A DNA stretch of 64,000 bases from Prorocentrum cordatum (GCA_963575745.1 CAUYUJ010014260.1:1094287-1158286); one strand, 5' to 3'. Shown: positions 31,605 through 43,309, numbered from the stretch's first letter. Translations and numbers: made by a program. The notes: a model not told the origin generated them from the letters alone.

Positions 31605-32110
31605 CTTCGGCCTCCAAACAGGCCAGATGGCCTCAAAGACGGCTTCCAAGGCAATCAAGATGACACCAAGACGGCCCCAGATGGCCCAAGACGGCTCAAG
31701 AGGCTTCCAAGACAGCCTCAAGACAGCTCAATAGGCTCCAAAGACGGCCCAAGAGGGCTCCAACAGGCCCTCTAAGAGAGCTTGAGGAAGAAAACACCAT
31801 TCGGGCTGTTCGGGCTTTGTGCGGGCTTCCGACCGCCCAAGATGGCCCAAGAGGCCTCCAAAATAGCTCTAAGACAGCCCATGAGGCCCCCAAGGGGGCT
31901 CGAGTCGGCCCAAGAGGATCCCTGGATCGCCGATGGCCCAGAGAGGCCCCCAAAGACGGCCTCCGAAGGCGTCAGACGGGCCAATCGCCTCATTAAGACG
32001 GCCCACGAGGCCCCAAGAGGCCCCCAAGAGTTCCCCCAGGAGGCTCCCCAAGAGGCCCCGAAGAGTTCCCACAGGAGACTCCCAGGAGGTCCCCAGGAGG
32101 CCCCGGTCCC
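31605..32110 (+). repeat. CCAAGA/GGCCCC short-period repeat block 2
   Basis: Dozens of degenerate units of CCAAGAGGCCCC or CAAGACGGCC with variable spacing. Confidence 0.8.
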
Positions 32111-32144
32111 AAAAAGCTTTCTCCTCCTCGTCATCATTGTCTCT

Positions 32145-32171
32145 CTTTCCTACTCCTCCTCCGCCTCCTCC

Positions 32172-32206
<35 letters not shown>

Positions 32207-32220
32207 CTCCTCCTCCTCTC
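32145..32220. repeat. TCC microsatellite
   Basis: CTCCTCCTCCGCC-type triplet run with a few TTC variants. Confidence 0.85.
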
Positions 32221-32830
32221 GACCGCGCGGATGAAAACGATGTCGGGATCGCGACCCACCCCAATTCAGACCACTCGCTGAATTGCCGCGGGGTGTGAAC
32301 TCGAACTCCTTCTCACCGCGCGGAGGAAGACGAGGTCGAGATCTCGACCAGTCCATTTCATACCACGTGTCGGAGATACGCTGTTCCTACACTCAGCCTC
32401 CTTCCTGCAGCGCTGTTGCACTTGCACGGTGGCGATGTTTGTCGCAAGCAGCTGGACAAAAATAATAATGCCACGGACATACTGGCACGACGAATTGAAT
32501 ATCCCAGGGGTTGCAAGCCATGATGCTGGTGTTTCCGATCGGACCCATACCTCTTATCTTTCATATCATAGGATGGGGTAGTGCTTGTTCTTTACATCCT
32601 AGCATGGGGGCTTTGTTACTGTAATGGTACCTCCACCTCTCCGCCTCCCCATTTCCGCCAAACTCTTCATACTTAGAACGTCTCGCGCAGACTTTGGAGT
32701 CCCTCACTTACTCACCCACCTTCCTCGCGCACTCATGGTAAACGCCAAGCCCAGTCATAGCCAGGCTCACCCATAGTCAGCTTAGTCATACTCAGACTTC
32801 CCAGCGAGCAATCACTGCCTTCCGATCTCT
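32221..32830. other. spacer, no gene seen
   Basis: Contains a loose duplication of a GACCGCGCGGA...TCG motif (32221-32350), then AT-richer sequence grading into ACTCA-type repeats. Confidence 0.4.
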
Positions 32831-32930
32831 CACGCTTAGACTCACCCACAATCAGGATCACCCGCACACAGACTCACTCACACTCAGACTCAAACGCGCT
32901 TAGTCTCTCACACTCAGACCACGCACATCA
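32700..32930. repeat. ACTCA-type short repeat, copy 1
   Basis: Degenerate units such as CACTCAGACTCACCCACA. A second array at 35705-35960 also leads into the 150-bp repeat. Confidence 0.65.
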
Positions 32931-33600
32931 ATACCCAATCATAGTCAAACACTTAGTTCTCGACGCGATGTGGCAGGCGCGGCACTTGGGCACCCCAAAG
33001 AGGAGAAACCACGGGGTAGGACACGTGCCGGTTTCGATGTCCCCGACCCCTATTGCTTTAAGAGTCCCGTCATCACCGCGATGTAGCAAGCGTGGCGTGT
33101 GGACACCCCAATGAAAGAGCCGCCAAAGGGTTGGACACTTCCCTTTCGGGACCACATTGTGTGGATGTTTCTGAGGAGGCGCTCGTTTGGAATCCTCAGC
33201 GCCTCCGTTTTGAAAGCGCCGTGACGACCTCGATCTGGCACTTGGGCATCGAAGAGGGAGACCGCCAGGGAGTAAGATGCGTGCCCAGTCGCGGCCAAAT
33301 GGTGGGGATGCCTCGGACGAAGCGCTTGTTTGGAGTCTCCGGCCCATCTGTTTTGAAGGCCCAGTGATCACAACGATGTAGCAGACGTGGCTCGTAGGCA
33401 CCCAAAGGAGCAGCCGCCAGGGGGTGTCACGGTGTTACACTTGCCTGTTCGCGGCCAGATTGCGTGGAGGTTTCGTCCCCAGCCCCTGGCTTTTAAAAAG
33501 ACCATCATCACCCCAATACAGCAGGCGTACCACATCGACACCCCAACACGAAGGAACTGACAGCGAGAGGGACACCTGGTTCCCGCCGCCACACACCACC
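32930..33600. repeat. about 150-bp satellite-like repeat, block 1
   Basis: Units share CGCGATGTAGCA, a GGGCACCCC-AAGGAG block, GGACAC-TGCCC, and GAGGCGCTCGTTTGG (about 33173 and, mutated, 33318). Unit length about 145 bp here. Confidence 0.75.
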
Positions 33601-34179
33601 AGAACGCGCAGTCTCATGCCGTAGTGCCACTACGACGAGATCTTGCAAGCGGCTGCCTGCGCATGTGCAATATGCATCCGCGCGGGACAAGCCCGGCCCA
33701 CGACTGGGTTGCACAACCTGCACATGGCCGCCACGGAAACGATACGCGGCGGGGCGTGGCCGGCTACGCCAAAGCGCCGTGCAGGAGGGACAAAGCACAC
33801 AACCCACCAGGTGGGGAGCAGACTGCAGGCGCGACGAAGAGCCCCGTGAGCCACCGCGAGAACCTACACGCGCTCGGGAGGCGAACGGCCCCGACGAGGT
33901 AGAGCAGCCACCCCAAAAGAAGGGGGGGAGGGAGGAGCAGAGGAGTGGGGGGTACACGCGGCCCACACACACATTCAAATTGTGGCCCGAGGGCCCCCGT
34001 GCAGAAATGGGGGAGAAGAGCAAGCAACGGCGACAAAAGATCTCCCCTGACCATGGTGGCCGGCGATACGGAACACAAGCCTCAGGCGCAGCCGTACAAG
34101 CAGGAGAGGCAGGAGACCTGGAAGCGGCAGGCTGAGATACGTCTACTCCCTGAAGTATCGACTGTGAAGACTGCGCTTA
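33601..34179. other. spacer between satellite blocks
   Basis: Mixed sequence with shadow frames. Nothing recognised. Confidence 0.35.
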
Positions 34180-34700
34180 CCGATGTTGGATACTGTGTGA
34201 TGGCGGTGATCAATGTGATCTTACTCCCGACAAGGGCCGTGTTCTGAAATGGTGGTGAGCTGTACGGTATTGCCTCTGAGCGGGGCGTGCTCTGGCTGAG
34301 TGGTTGTCAATACGTCAGCCCCTCGCAAGGCCTTGTCCTGGCGTGTGAGTCCGGTCAATGTTGGATGTACTGGCCTATCCGCGACTTTAGACTGGTGGTG
34401 GTTGTCAGCATGTTACTGCCCCTAGGCGGGGCATTTTCTGTAATGGTGATGATCTGTATCTCATTGCCCCTGAGCGGGGCTTCGTTCGGGCACGATAGTG
34501 GTCTACATGATATTCCCCTGAGCTGGGCCTTGTCCTGGGATGGAGCAGATCGGCATGTTCGTGACCCTGAACGGGGCTTTTTGCTGGAACGTTGCGCTTG
34601 CAAGTTTGAGATACTGTGTGATGGCGATCAACATGCTGTTGCCCCTGTGTCGGACTTTATGGAATGGTGCTGATCAGTGTGGTATTGCCCCCGAGCTGGC
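34180..34700. repeat. GCCCC-TGAGC-GGGGC repeat, unit about 60-65 bp
   Basis: The self-complementary core CCCCTGAGCGGGGC and variants recurs about eight times, each followed by a TTGTTCTGGAATGGT-like and GATCAATGTG-like segment. Confidence 0.7.
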
Positions 34701-34879
34701 GCTGCCTTCCCCCTCCTCCCCTCGGCGCCTGGCTCTCGTTCGCCCCATGCCCCTCCGTAGGCCTCATACTTGGTGTTTGTCCCTGTACGTGCGCATGTCG
34801 CGGGCATTTCTGCCGCGCAGGCTGACTCTGCGAATTCCCACCGCCCGCCGGCCGGCTTTGCCCTTGTAGCCGGTACTTC

Positions 34880-35600
34880 TAGCGAGCCAGCGAGAGGGAC
34901 ACTTGCCAGTTCGCGCCCAGCCTTTGGGAACGTCTCGAGCGAGGCGCTCGTCTGGTGTCCCCGGCTCCTATCCTTTGGAAGCCCCGTGATCTCCGCGATG
35001 TAGCGGGTGCGTCCCTTGGGCGAACCAAGGAGGAGCCGCCAGGGAGAAGGACACCTGACCGCTCGCAGACAGGTTGGTGGGATGCCTCGAGCGAGGCGCT
35101 CGTTTGGGAGTCACCGGCTCCTCTGCATGGAGAGCCCCGTGGCCACCGCGACGTGGCAGACGTGGCGCCCGGGCACCCCAAGGAGGAGCCGCCAAGGGTG
35201 TTTAGACACGTGCCCATGCGCGGCCAACGCGTGGGGATGTTTCGAGCGAGGGCTCGTCTCGATCGCTCTGTCCTGAGGGCCTCGTGGTCACCGCGATGTG
35301 GCAGGCGTGGCACTCGGGCACCTCAGGGAGGACCCGCCAGGTGGGCAGATCGAGAGGATATCCTCAGCTAGGCGCATGCATTTGCACCTCCGACTCCTTT
35401 CGTCTCAGATCCCCATGACCACCGTGATGCAGCAAATATTCTGGGCACCATAAAGGCGAGCCCGCGAGGGTCTGTTAGATCAGCCCGATTGTGGGGGTGT
35501 CCATAGCGAAGCGATGGCTTAGGCACCCTCCGACTCCTTCCTTTGGAACGCTGAGTCGCCACAGACGAAGACTCTCTGACTCAGACGCTAGCAGAGGGAA
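34880..35600. repeat. about 150-bp satellite-like repeat, block 2
   Basis: GCGAGGCGCTCGT occurs at about 34940 and 35092 and, mutated, at 35244, giving a period near 152 bp. The other motifs of block 1 are in the same order. Confidence 0.78.
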
Positions 35601-35704
35601 GTGCCAGGAAATGATATCCACGTTTGGGGATCCCTGCGTCGAGTAATTAGTGTGGCGCCTCCGCCTACGCTCCTTACTGAAACGCCTCCCTCGCGCATCC
35701 ATGC

Positions 35705-35960
35705 ACGACTCTGTCTAGTCATACTCAGGTCCACAGGTACTGAGCAGAATCATGATCAGGCTTACCCACACTCAGTCACTCATACACCCGATCGCTCACA
35801 CTCAGACTCACCCCGACTCGGGCACACTCAGAATCAAGCTCAGATCCACTCGCCCTCAGACTCTTTCACAACCAGACTCAAGCGCTCAGACCACTCACGG
35901 TCAGAAGCACCCACACTCAGCTTAGTCACAACTTACTTGACTTGTACCTACCCAACTCAT
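35705..35960. repeat. ACTCA-type short repeat, copy 2
   Basis: Degenerate CACTCAGACTCACC units, as at 32700-32930. Confidence 0.65.
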
Positions 35961-35989
35961 ATCATCCACACTCTGACCCGAACGCAATC

Positions 35990-36320
35990 GCACCGCATGT
36001 TCAGAGTCACCCGTGCTCGACGGGGTGTTGCAGGGGTGGCGTTTTGGGCACCCCAAGGAGGACACCTGCCCGTTTGCGCCCAGACTGTGGGGATGTCTCG
36101 AGCGAGGCGCTCGTCTGACGTTCCCGAAATCCTTCCTATTGGCAGCCTCATTATCACCGCGATATCGCAGGCATAGCAAATGGGAACCCCAAGGAGAAGC
36201 CGTCCGAGGGGTGTTGCATATCCCCGTTCTCGGCCAGATTGCGGGGATGCCTCGGGCAAGGCTGTCGTTTGGCGACCCCGGCTCCTCTCCTCTCAAAGTT
36301 TGCGGCGCGCACAAGGGGGT
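35990..36320. repeat. about 150-bp satellite-like repeat, block 3
   Basis: Two units with GAGCGAGGCGCTCGT (about 36100) and a mutated copy (about 36252). It follows the second ACTCA array, as block 1 follows the first. Confidence 0.72.
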
Positions 36321-36441
36321 ATGGGGAGGGGGGAACGCTTATTAGAACGAGGCTGTTTCTTGGAAGGCGCTGGCCCTGCATCTATGAAGCCCGCGCCTTC
36401 AAGGAAGCAGGGATGATTCTAAGACGCCCGCTCTGCGCGTG

Positions 36442-36600
36442 GCTGATAAAGCCTGAAAAAGCCGCCTTCGAGGCCGGGCCGACAAGCGCGGGCGCGCTCC
36501 TGCGCGGAGACCTTCGCAAAGCCGCGGTGCTCCAGGAGCGGCCGGCAGATGGCGACGAGGCCGCGCCGGGCCGCGTGGTGCAGCGCCGTCCTGCCTCCAC
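36442..36600 (-). CDS. C-terminal exon with one ankyrin-like repeat
   Basis: Minus strand reads RTALHHAARRGLVAICRPLL then EHRGFAKVSAQERA and ends AERAS before a TAG. The G-x-TALHHAAR-x-GL core is a classic ankyrin repeat half. Acceptor probably GGAGGCAG near 36601. Ankyrin repeats bind protein partners; no partner can be inferred. The upstream exons are hidden by triplet repeats. Confidence 0.55.
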
Positions 36601-36607
36601 GGCAGGA

Positions 36608-36630
36608 GGAGGGCGTCGCCGTCGTCGTCG

Positions 36631-36661
<31 letters not shown>

Positions 36662-37045
36662 GGTCGTCGTCCTCGTCGTCGTCGTTGTCGTCGTCGTCGT
36701 CGTATTCTGCTTTCCTCGTCGTTGTCGTGCGCCGAAGTCCGGGGGTAGATGTGTTTGGACGTGTCTGGCCCTCCTGGGCCCCTGGAGGCCCTTCTCCTCC
36801 TCGTCCCCCTCCTCCTCCTCCTCCTCCTCCTCCTCCTCCTCCTCCTCCTCCTCCTCCTTCTCCTTCTCCTCCTCCTCGTCCTCCTGCTCCTCCTCCTTCC
36901 CCTCCTCCCCCTCCCCCTCCCCTCCCTCGTCCTCCTGCCCCTCAGCCCTTCTCCTCCTCCTCCTCCTGCCCCTTAGCCCTTCTCCTCCTCCTCCTCCTCC
37001 TTCTCCTTCTCCTCCTCCTCCTCCTCCTCCTCCTCCTCCTCCTCG
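36608..37045. repeat. GTC/CGT then TCC microsatellites
   Basis: A CGT/GTC tract (36612-36725) followed by a long TCC tract (36785-37042) with TTC and CCC variants. Confidence 0.9.
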
Positions 37046-37241
37046 AGGGGGCGGGAGAGTGGGAGGCAGACGTGCAGACGCACGCGGGCAGGCCTCGGAG
37101 CCTGGCCGGCCCCAGCGCATAACCAGACTTGGCGGCTCTGCTGGGCCTTCGCTGGGGCCGCGCCCGTGACGGCTGGTGGGGTTGCCATCCCCGCGGCCAG
37201 CGGGGGAGGCTAGAGGCCTCCCAGAGGAGGTCAGAGCAGAC

Positions 37242-37402
37242 GGGGTCGGAAGATCGCGCCGCAATCGCCGACGCACCGCCCACGCATCGACGGTGCACCG
37301 GCGATGCACCGGCGACGTTGGCGATGCATCGGCGACGTCGGCGTGGAGAAAATCGGGCTCCACATCGAGCCGCCATCCTGCGACCCCGTCCGCTCCGACC
37401 CC
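37242..37402. mobile_element. MITE family C, copy 2
   Basis: Begins GGGGTCGGA and ends TCCGACCCC, an inverted terminal repeat. Shares GTTGGCGATGCATCGG and GTGGAGAAAATCGGGCTCCA with 11975-12138. No clear target duplication. Confidence 0.6.
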
Positions 37403-37950
37403 ATCTAAGAGGCCTGGAGAGAAGCGGGTGGAAGGACAGGGCAGGGAAAGAGGAGGTGGAAGAATCAGAAGGGTTTCTGTCGACCGCGCGCCGGCTCGAC
37501 GGGTTGCACTGTGGCCGCTTCAAATGAGCACGCGGTTGCGTAAGCGGCCTGTGCGTGGTGCCGTGCCTTGCTGGCGCCACCCGCCTCTGTGTGACAAGGG
37601 CATGTGGGACGAGAAGTGCGAGGGATAGAGTGACTGGACGATGACGAAAAGAGTACGAGCAGGAGGAATAGCAAGACCACGTTTCCGCAAAGCCACCAGA
37701 AAAGAACACGGGATTAAGCAGTACGGAGTCTGCGCCAAAGTCGAGGAAGAGAAGAAACATAGGCAGCGGAGCGTCGTGTTTGGAAACAACGGACGAATGG
37801 ATCGGTGTCGAACCCCGCGCTCCTCCCGAGCGGCTGAGCTCTCATCGGAGTCCCCTCTTCCTCTCTTCCTCCCACAGTCGCCCCCGCACCCCGCCTCTTC
37901 TTCCCTTTTTTCACCCCAAGTGGTCAACTGCCGCTCATGCTACTGCTGCG
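37403..37950. other. spacer, no gene seen
   Basis: Mixed sequence with no recognisable exon or repeat. Confidence 0.4.
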
Positions 37951-37954
37951 TTTC

Positions 37955-38085
37955 GTCCTCCCCTCTCCTCCTTCTCCTGCTCCTGCTCCCGCTCCTGCTC
38001 CTGCTCCTTCTCCTCCTCCTCTTCCTTCTCCTCCTCCTCCTCCTCCTCCTCTTCCTCCTCCTCCTCCTCCTCTTCTCTCGCTGCA
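37955..38085. repeat. CTCCTG/TCC microsatellite
   Basis: TCC triplets with a CTCCTGCTCC phase. Confidence 0.88.
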
Positions 38086-38254
38086 CGGGCATAAGCCGTA
38101 CAGCTGTTCCGTCCATGCGGCGCTGAAGAAGACATGTTCGCATAAGCCGACTCGGGCGCAGTGGCCAACAAATTAAGCTGCGGACAAATGCGGAAAATCA
38201 GCATGGCAAAGAGTGCAGGAGAAAGTTGAGGAGCCCGCAAGAGCAAAGAGCGCT

Positions 38255-38625
38255 GGCCTCCTCCTCCTCGTCCTCCTCCTTCTCCTCCTCCTCTTCATCA
38301 TCATCTTCCTCCTCCTCCTCCTCCTCCTCCTCCTTCACCTCGTGCTCCCTCCTCCATCCTCCACCTCCTCCGTCCTCCTCCTTCCTCCTTCCTCCTTCCC
38401 TCCTCCTCCTTCCTCCTCCTCCTCCTCCTCCTCCTCCTCCTCCATCCTCCATCCTCCTCTCTCTCCTCCTCCTCCCTCCTCGCTCCTCTCTCTCCTCCCT
38501 CTCTCCCTCTCCTCCTCCTCCTCCTCCTCCTCCTCCTCCTCCTCCTCCTCGTCCTCCGCCTCCTCCTCCTCCTCCTCCTCCTCCTCCTCCTCCTCCTCCT
38601 CCTCCTCCCTCTCCTGTTCGCCCTC
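38255..38625. repeat. long TCC/CCT microsatellite
   Basis: Almost continuous TCC triplets with breaks of CTC, TTCC and CATCC. Long open frames in all phases are artefacts. Confidence 0.92.
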
Positions 38626-38825
38626 CTCCCCTCGCCTTCCACGTAGTCCTCCTCGCAGCTCCAGCCCGTCCTCGTCCTCCTGCTCCCGCTCCACACCTCC
38701 GCTGCTCGAGGCCGTGCTGCGGCCGGGCCGCGCTTGGCCGCTGGCGCTGGAGGCGATCCATCCCCCGGAGGCTCTACTGCAGCGAAAAGCCAGGGACGCC
38801 TGGGGCCATGGGCACAGTGAGGCGT

Positions 38826-38985
38826 TCCAGAAACGGCCTCGCCTTCGAGGCTCGAATGAGTTGCCATCCGTTCCCTCGGAGGGAGGCGGCGGAGGACCCG
38901 CGAAGGCGGCGGACGTAAATCGAGGCGGCTACCTTTGCCAGCGGACGCCTGCGGAAGGCCGGCGGAAGCCGGCGGAAGTAAACAA
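38826..38985 (+). repeat. dispersed repeat F, copy 2
   Basis: CGGCCTCGCCTTCGAGGCTC, GTAAATCGAGGCGGCTACCT and a GCCGGCGGAAG tail, matching the minus strand of 25183-25325. Confidence 0.65.
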
Positions 38986-39960
38986 AATACACCCCCGAGA
39001 GATGGAACGAACGAACGAACGAACGACCACCAATGCGGACAGCAGTCCAGCCCTACTTGACACCAGGTGAGTGAGGACGTGGCCCCCGAGAGATGGGCTT
39101 CAAGGTTTCCGGAACTCGCCGCATGTTGGCAGCCGTCTCCCTCCTCTAGCCGCCGCGCTTTCCGAAGGATCCCGTCCCGCCCAGTGGCGAGGCCTCGGCT
39201 GTCACTGGCGCTGATGGTCGCGAGATCCGAGACCTCCAGGGGCGACGCACCGAGCCCTCCCGTACCCCCCTTCCTGCTCCCAGACCCCCCCCTCCTATCC
39301 GTCAGGTGCTCCTCTTCCTCCCCTTCTCCTCCTCGCCTGCCCCCTCCTCCTGAGATGTCCTCGTCCTCGTCCTCAGCCTCCCCCCCGACCTCCTTTTGCC
39401 ATAGTCCTGACCCTCCCCGTTCTTCCAGGGCAAGGGTGGCGCAGAGAGGGAGAGAAAGAGAGAGAGAGAGAACAGGCATCGACGGCGCTACTGGTTAGAG
39501 TGGCATGTCGAATAAAGCTGGATCGCCTCGACGATACGGAAACCACTGCCCTCGCTCTGACACAGAAGCCCCGTGCCCAATCGGAGATGGCCACTTGCAG
39601 CGGACAGCCGCACCAGCTGCAGAGGCGCGAACACGCGCCTCCCTCGCTCAGCACCGCCCCCTTCTGGCGACGTCGAGGCCTACTTCCCAGACGTGCGATG
39701 ACTTTTTTGTTTCAATGCGGGGCCCTGGGAATCACGAACCCCCCGCCCTGCAGTTCTAGTTTTTCATCCCCGGGTCGTTTTCGGTTCTGGGGACCGGCGC
39801 GGACCTCCAGTGGCCGACACCAGCCAGAAAGCTCCCGTCGTGATCTGGCGAGGCGTCGGGCTGCGCACAAGCAGGCCTCCCCAAAAAAGCCCCAGCTGGC
39901 CTCGGCAGGCCATCCGAATGGTCCTGGGCGGTCTCCCCGCCCCCCAGCCCTGGGGCGCGG
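38986..39960. other. spacer, no supported gene
   Basis: Includes a GAGA run near 39448-39468. Open frames at 39500-39760 show no recognisable domain. Confidence 0.4.
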
Positions 39961-39968
39961 AGCGCCCC

Positions 39969-40070
39969 AGGAGGAGGAGGAGGAGGAGGAGGAGGAGGAG
40001 GAGGAGGAGGAGGAGGAGGAGGAGGGGGAAGGAGGAGGAGAGGAGGGAGGCGGAGGAGGAGGAGGAGGCG
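39969..40070. repeat. GGA microsatellite
   Basis: AGG triplets, interrupted by GGGG and AGGC variants at the right end. Confidence 0.9.
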
Positions 40071-40329
40071 GCGCCGGGGTGTGGCACCGCTCGGGGGGCC
40101 CCTGGAGGCCAGCCCGGACTGCTCGGGGGGCCACCGTCCTGGGGCGCGACGAGGCCCCTGTCGGCTCGGGGGGCCCCAGGCCCCAGCGCGGGCACAGGGG
40201 CGCCCACGGCAGAGGGGCAGCGCGTCCCCTCCACGCCTCCCGACTGCCGCCGGCGTCCACGGGGTCGCGGCTCCCAAGGGGGTCCCAAGACATCAACCCT
40301 TGACCAAGTAGGAACCCCTTTGGCAAACC

Positions 40330-40435
40330 TGATTGGGGAAAACAACCGGGTATGGCATTTGGGGCGATTTCATAGCCCAGGCCACGATATCCCCCCACTC
40401 CTAATCATAGTCCCCCTCTTGGCCGCCGGCGAAAT
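40330..40435. mobile_element. diverged relic of MITE family E (right end)
   Basis: Aligns with the right half of family E: GCGATTTCATAGCCC, CACGATATCCCCCC, TAATCATAGTCCCCCTCTT and GGCCGCCGGCGA. The left half is not clear and no target duplication is visible. Confidence 0.55.
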
Positions 40436-40583
40436 AAATGGGCCCCGGAAATTTGGACCCATTCCCGGTGACCATTTGTTCATCCTGGGTCTACTTTTCA
40501 CCATCCCGGTGCCAGTAAGAGGGTCCCAAGAGGCAGGGCCAATCTAACTACGTATCTCTATCCCTAACTATATACACACAACT

Positions 40584-40587
<4 letters not shown>

Positions 40588-40675
<88 letters not shown>

Positions 40676-40740
40676 TATATATATATATGTGTGTATGTGT
40701 ATATATATACAATCATGTACATATTTGTACCTACATGTAT
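40588..40740. repeat. CA microsatellite with TA tail
   Basis: About 42 CA units (40588-40671), then ATACATATATATATATATG and GTGTATATATATA. Confidence 0.95.
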
Positions 40741-41555
40741 ACACATTAGGTCTTATCGTACGCACACACATGCCATGCTATACACGAGTATTCCGATATC
40801 GATCCGCTGGTGCGCACGAAGGCCTGATAGACAGATCGGTGTGTATAAAAGTATGGCTGCCTGTGGTTCGATAAACAGCCTATAGATGCGTGGTTCGAAA
40901 TATCTCGTTGTCTGAATTTCTATAGTCATATATACAGTCATATATTTCTCTAGTCTATGTGTATATATATATATCGTTGTGTGCAAAACTGCATTGGCGC
41001 TTCGCGCCATGCACCTTGTTCCGGACGTTTCCCGGCTAAGAACAAAAAAAGCGTTTGCTTCAGCAGGGGGGACCTCGAGGCCTGGACTGGCAATGGGTCC
41101 ATTTTTCTGCTATGCCTGGTGCCTGCTGACACCGCGTTCGCCCGATGCGTTTGCACGCTTGTGCGCAGGAGTTGGGAAATAATGATGTTGTTATCATGCG
41201 CCAAGGTGCCGGCAAACGGCGAAGCATCAAACTTTTGCGATGGTACCTGTCCATGAATGGGGAACGGGAAGGGAGCAGGGATGAGAGGGGGGGCTGAAGA
41301 GGCGGAAGGGGGGAGAAGGGGGGGAAACGGGAAGAAGGTCCAGATGAAGGAGCGGGCGAATGAGGATGGCAATCGGATGCCACGAACATGGAGGTCGACG
41401 AAGAACGGAGGGGAAGGGAGAAAGAGAGAGAGAGAGAGAGACAGAGGGTGATAGATGTACGGGAAAGACAGGCGGGCTGGCGTGAGCGCGACGAGCGCAC
41501 GGAGAACGCCGTCCAGGCGTTTTGGGTTCTTTTGGGCCGTCCTGGGGCCCTCTTT
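40741..41555. other. spacer, no gene seen
   Basis: AT-rich then purine-rich (GAGA near 41422-41441). Nothing recognised. Confidence 0.4.
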
Positions 41556-41557
41556 CC

Positions 41558-41660
41558 TCCTCCTCCTCCTCCTCCACCTCCTCCTCCTCCTCCTCCTCCT
41601 CCTCCTCCTCCTCCTCCTCCTCCTCCTCTTTCTCCTCCTCTTTCTCCTCCTCCTCCTTTT
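41558..41660. repeat. TCC microsatellite
   Basis: CTCCTC run with TTTCTCC variants at the right end. Confidence 0.9.
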
Positions 41661-42110
41661 TGTGGGCCGTCCTGGGGCCTTCTTGGGCCGTCTTGGGGAG
41701 CTGGGGCCCTCCAGAAGTCTTCTGAAGCCATACACGGCCTCCTTGGGGGCCTCCAATGGCCTTCTCGGGGGTCTCCCGTGGCTTTCGTGGGTCTCTCTTG
41801 GGAGCCTTCTGTGGGCATCTTGGGTTTCATGTGGGCAGTCTTGGGGCTCTCTGGGGCAGTCTTGGGGCCATCTTGGGCCGTCATCGAAACCTCTGAGGGG
41901 CCTCTTTGGACGTCTTGGGGCAGTATTGGGGACCCACCGGGCCGTCTGGGACGCCGCGAAGACCCAAAAACGGACATGCAAACAAAAAAAAATGTTCCTC
42001 AGGGAGTTGGACGAGTTTTGCTTCTTCGGGGCTCTCTGAACGGCCTCGTGGGACGTCTTCGGGGCCTCTTGGGTCTTTATTGCGCCTCTCCGATGACCCC
42101 TCTGATCGCT
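41660..42110 (-). repeat. CCAAGA/GGCCCC block 3, inverted orientation
   Basis: Units read TCTTGGGGCC or GGGCCGTCTTGG on the plus strand, opposite to the other five blocks. Confidence 0.75.
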
Positions 42111-42285
42111 TTGAGTCTGCTCGCAAGGCCCGGCAAGGCGCCCTGGGAGGCCCGGAAGGGCCAGCGGACCTTTTCCAAGGGCGTCCGGGGGGCCGCCGAG
42201 ACGTCCGAAATGGCATCTGGGGCGTCCCTGGGGGGGGGGTCCAGATTAGGGGGGTGGGGTGAAGTCCGGGTAAAAAACATTGGAA

Positions 42286-42286
42286 C

Positions 42287-42335
<49 letters not shown>

Positions 42336-42560
42336 GTATCTATATATATATATATATATATAATGTATACACACATAGCTGTAAATATACACATATATAT
42401 ACAAATATAGATGTTCTGTGTGAACCGATATGTATATGTATGTATATATGTACATGCATACACACATATCGGTGTAGAGAGAGAGAGAGAGAAACACATG
42501 TGTGCACAGAACTGTAACCATATACCTATATACCTGATGTCTATTTGTATACATATATAT
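42286..42560. repeat. TA-rich microsatellite cluster
   Basis: TA runs at about 42289-42330 and 42342-42362, then degenerate TATGTA repeats and a GAGA run at 42477-42492. Confidence 0.9.
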
Positions 42561-42654
42561 ATATATATATAGATATGAGTAGAAATGCGTGCGCGTACGA
42601 ATACAATTGGTACCTATGTACATAGGGATATGACCTGATACAACCCTGGGCCCG

Positions 42655-43265
42655 TCTGGGGAGCCTGATTCCGGAGCGCCCCAGGAGGGCCCAAGACGGC
42701 CCCAGGTGATCCCCAAACTGCCCCACAGAGCCCCAGGAGGCCCCAGGAGGGCCCTGCGAGCGCCCCCAGATGGCCACGATGGACCCCGGATGGCCACTCG
42801 ACGGCCCAACGGGCTCTCCAGATTGCCCAAGGGGGCTTGGAGACGACTCACAAGAGGCCCACGGGAGACACAAAACGACTGCTGCCCCCCAAGAAAAAGC
42901 TGTCCAGTGCAGTTTTCGTGCACTCGGCCTCTCGGTCTCCAGAGCGCCCGAGACGGCAGAAAGGCCCCCGAGATCGCTCCAAGATGGCCCCATAGACGCC
43001 CAAACGGGCCCAAGGACGAGCTCAGGACGGCCCAAGATGGGCCCAAAACGGCCTCAAAACGCTCCAAGGGGGCCCGTGGAGGGGCTCCAGACGGCCCAAG
43101 AAGGGCACCAAGACAGCCCAACTGGGCCCCCAGACCGCCCCAGAACAGCCACAAGATGCCTACAAGATTGCCAAAAGCGACCAAGACGGCCCCAGAGGGC
43201 CCTAAGACGGCGCAGGAGGCCCCCAAGACGCCTTCAAAACGGCCTCAAGAGACCATGAAGAGGGC
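42655..43265 (+). repeat. CCAAGA/GGCCCC short-period repeat block 4
   Basis: Dense units such as CCCAAGACGGCCCCAG and CCCAAGAAGGGCACC. Confidence 0.8.
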
Positions 43266-43309
43266 CCACTCTGGACCCTGTAGTAATACAGCGACGGTCA
43301 GACGTCAGA

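Noticed and set aside
32930-36320. CRISPR-like array
   Set aside because: Units of about 150 bp are degenerate throughout, with no short constant repeat or unique spacers, in eukaryotic DNA.
36419-39479. Frames of 200-390 codons rich in Arg, Glu, Ser, Leu or Pro
   Set aside because: They follow CCT/GGA microsatellites; only the short ankyrin-like exon has non-repeat content.
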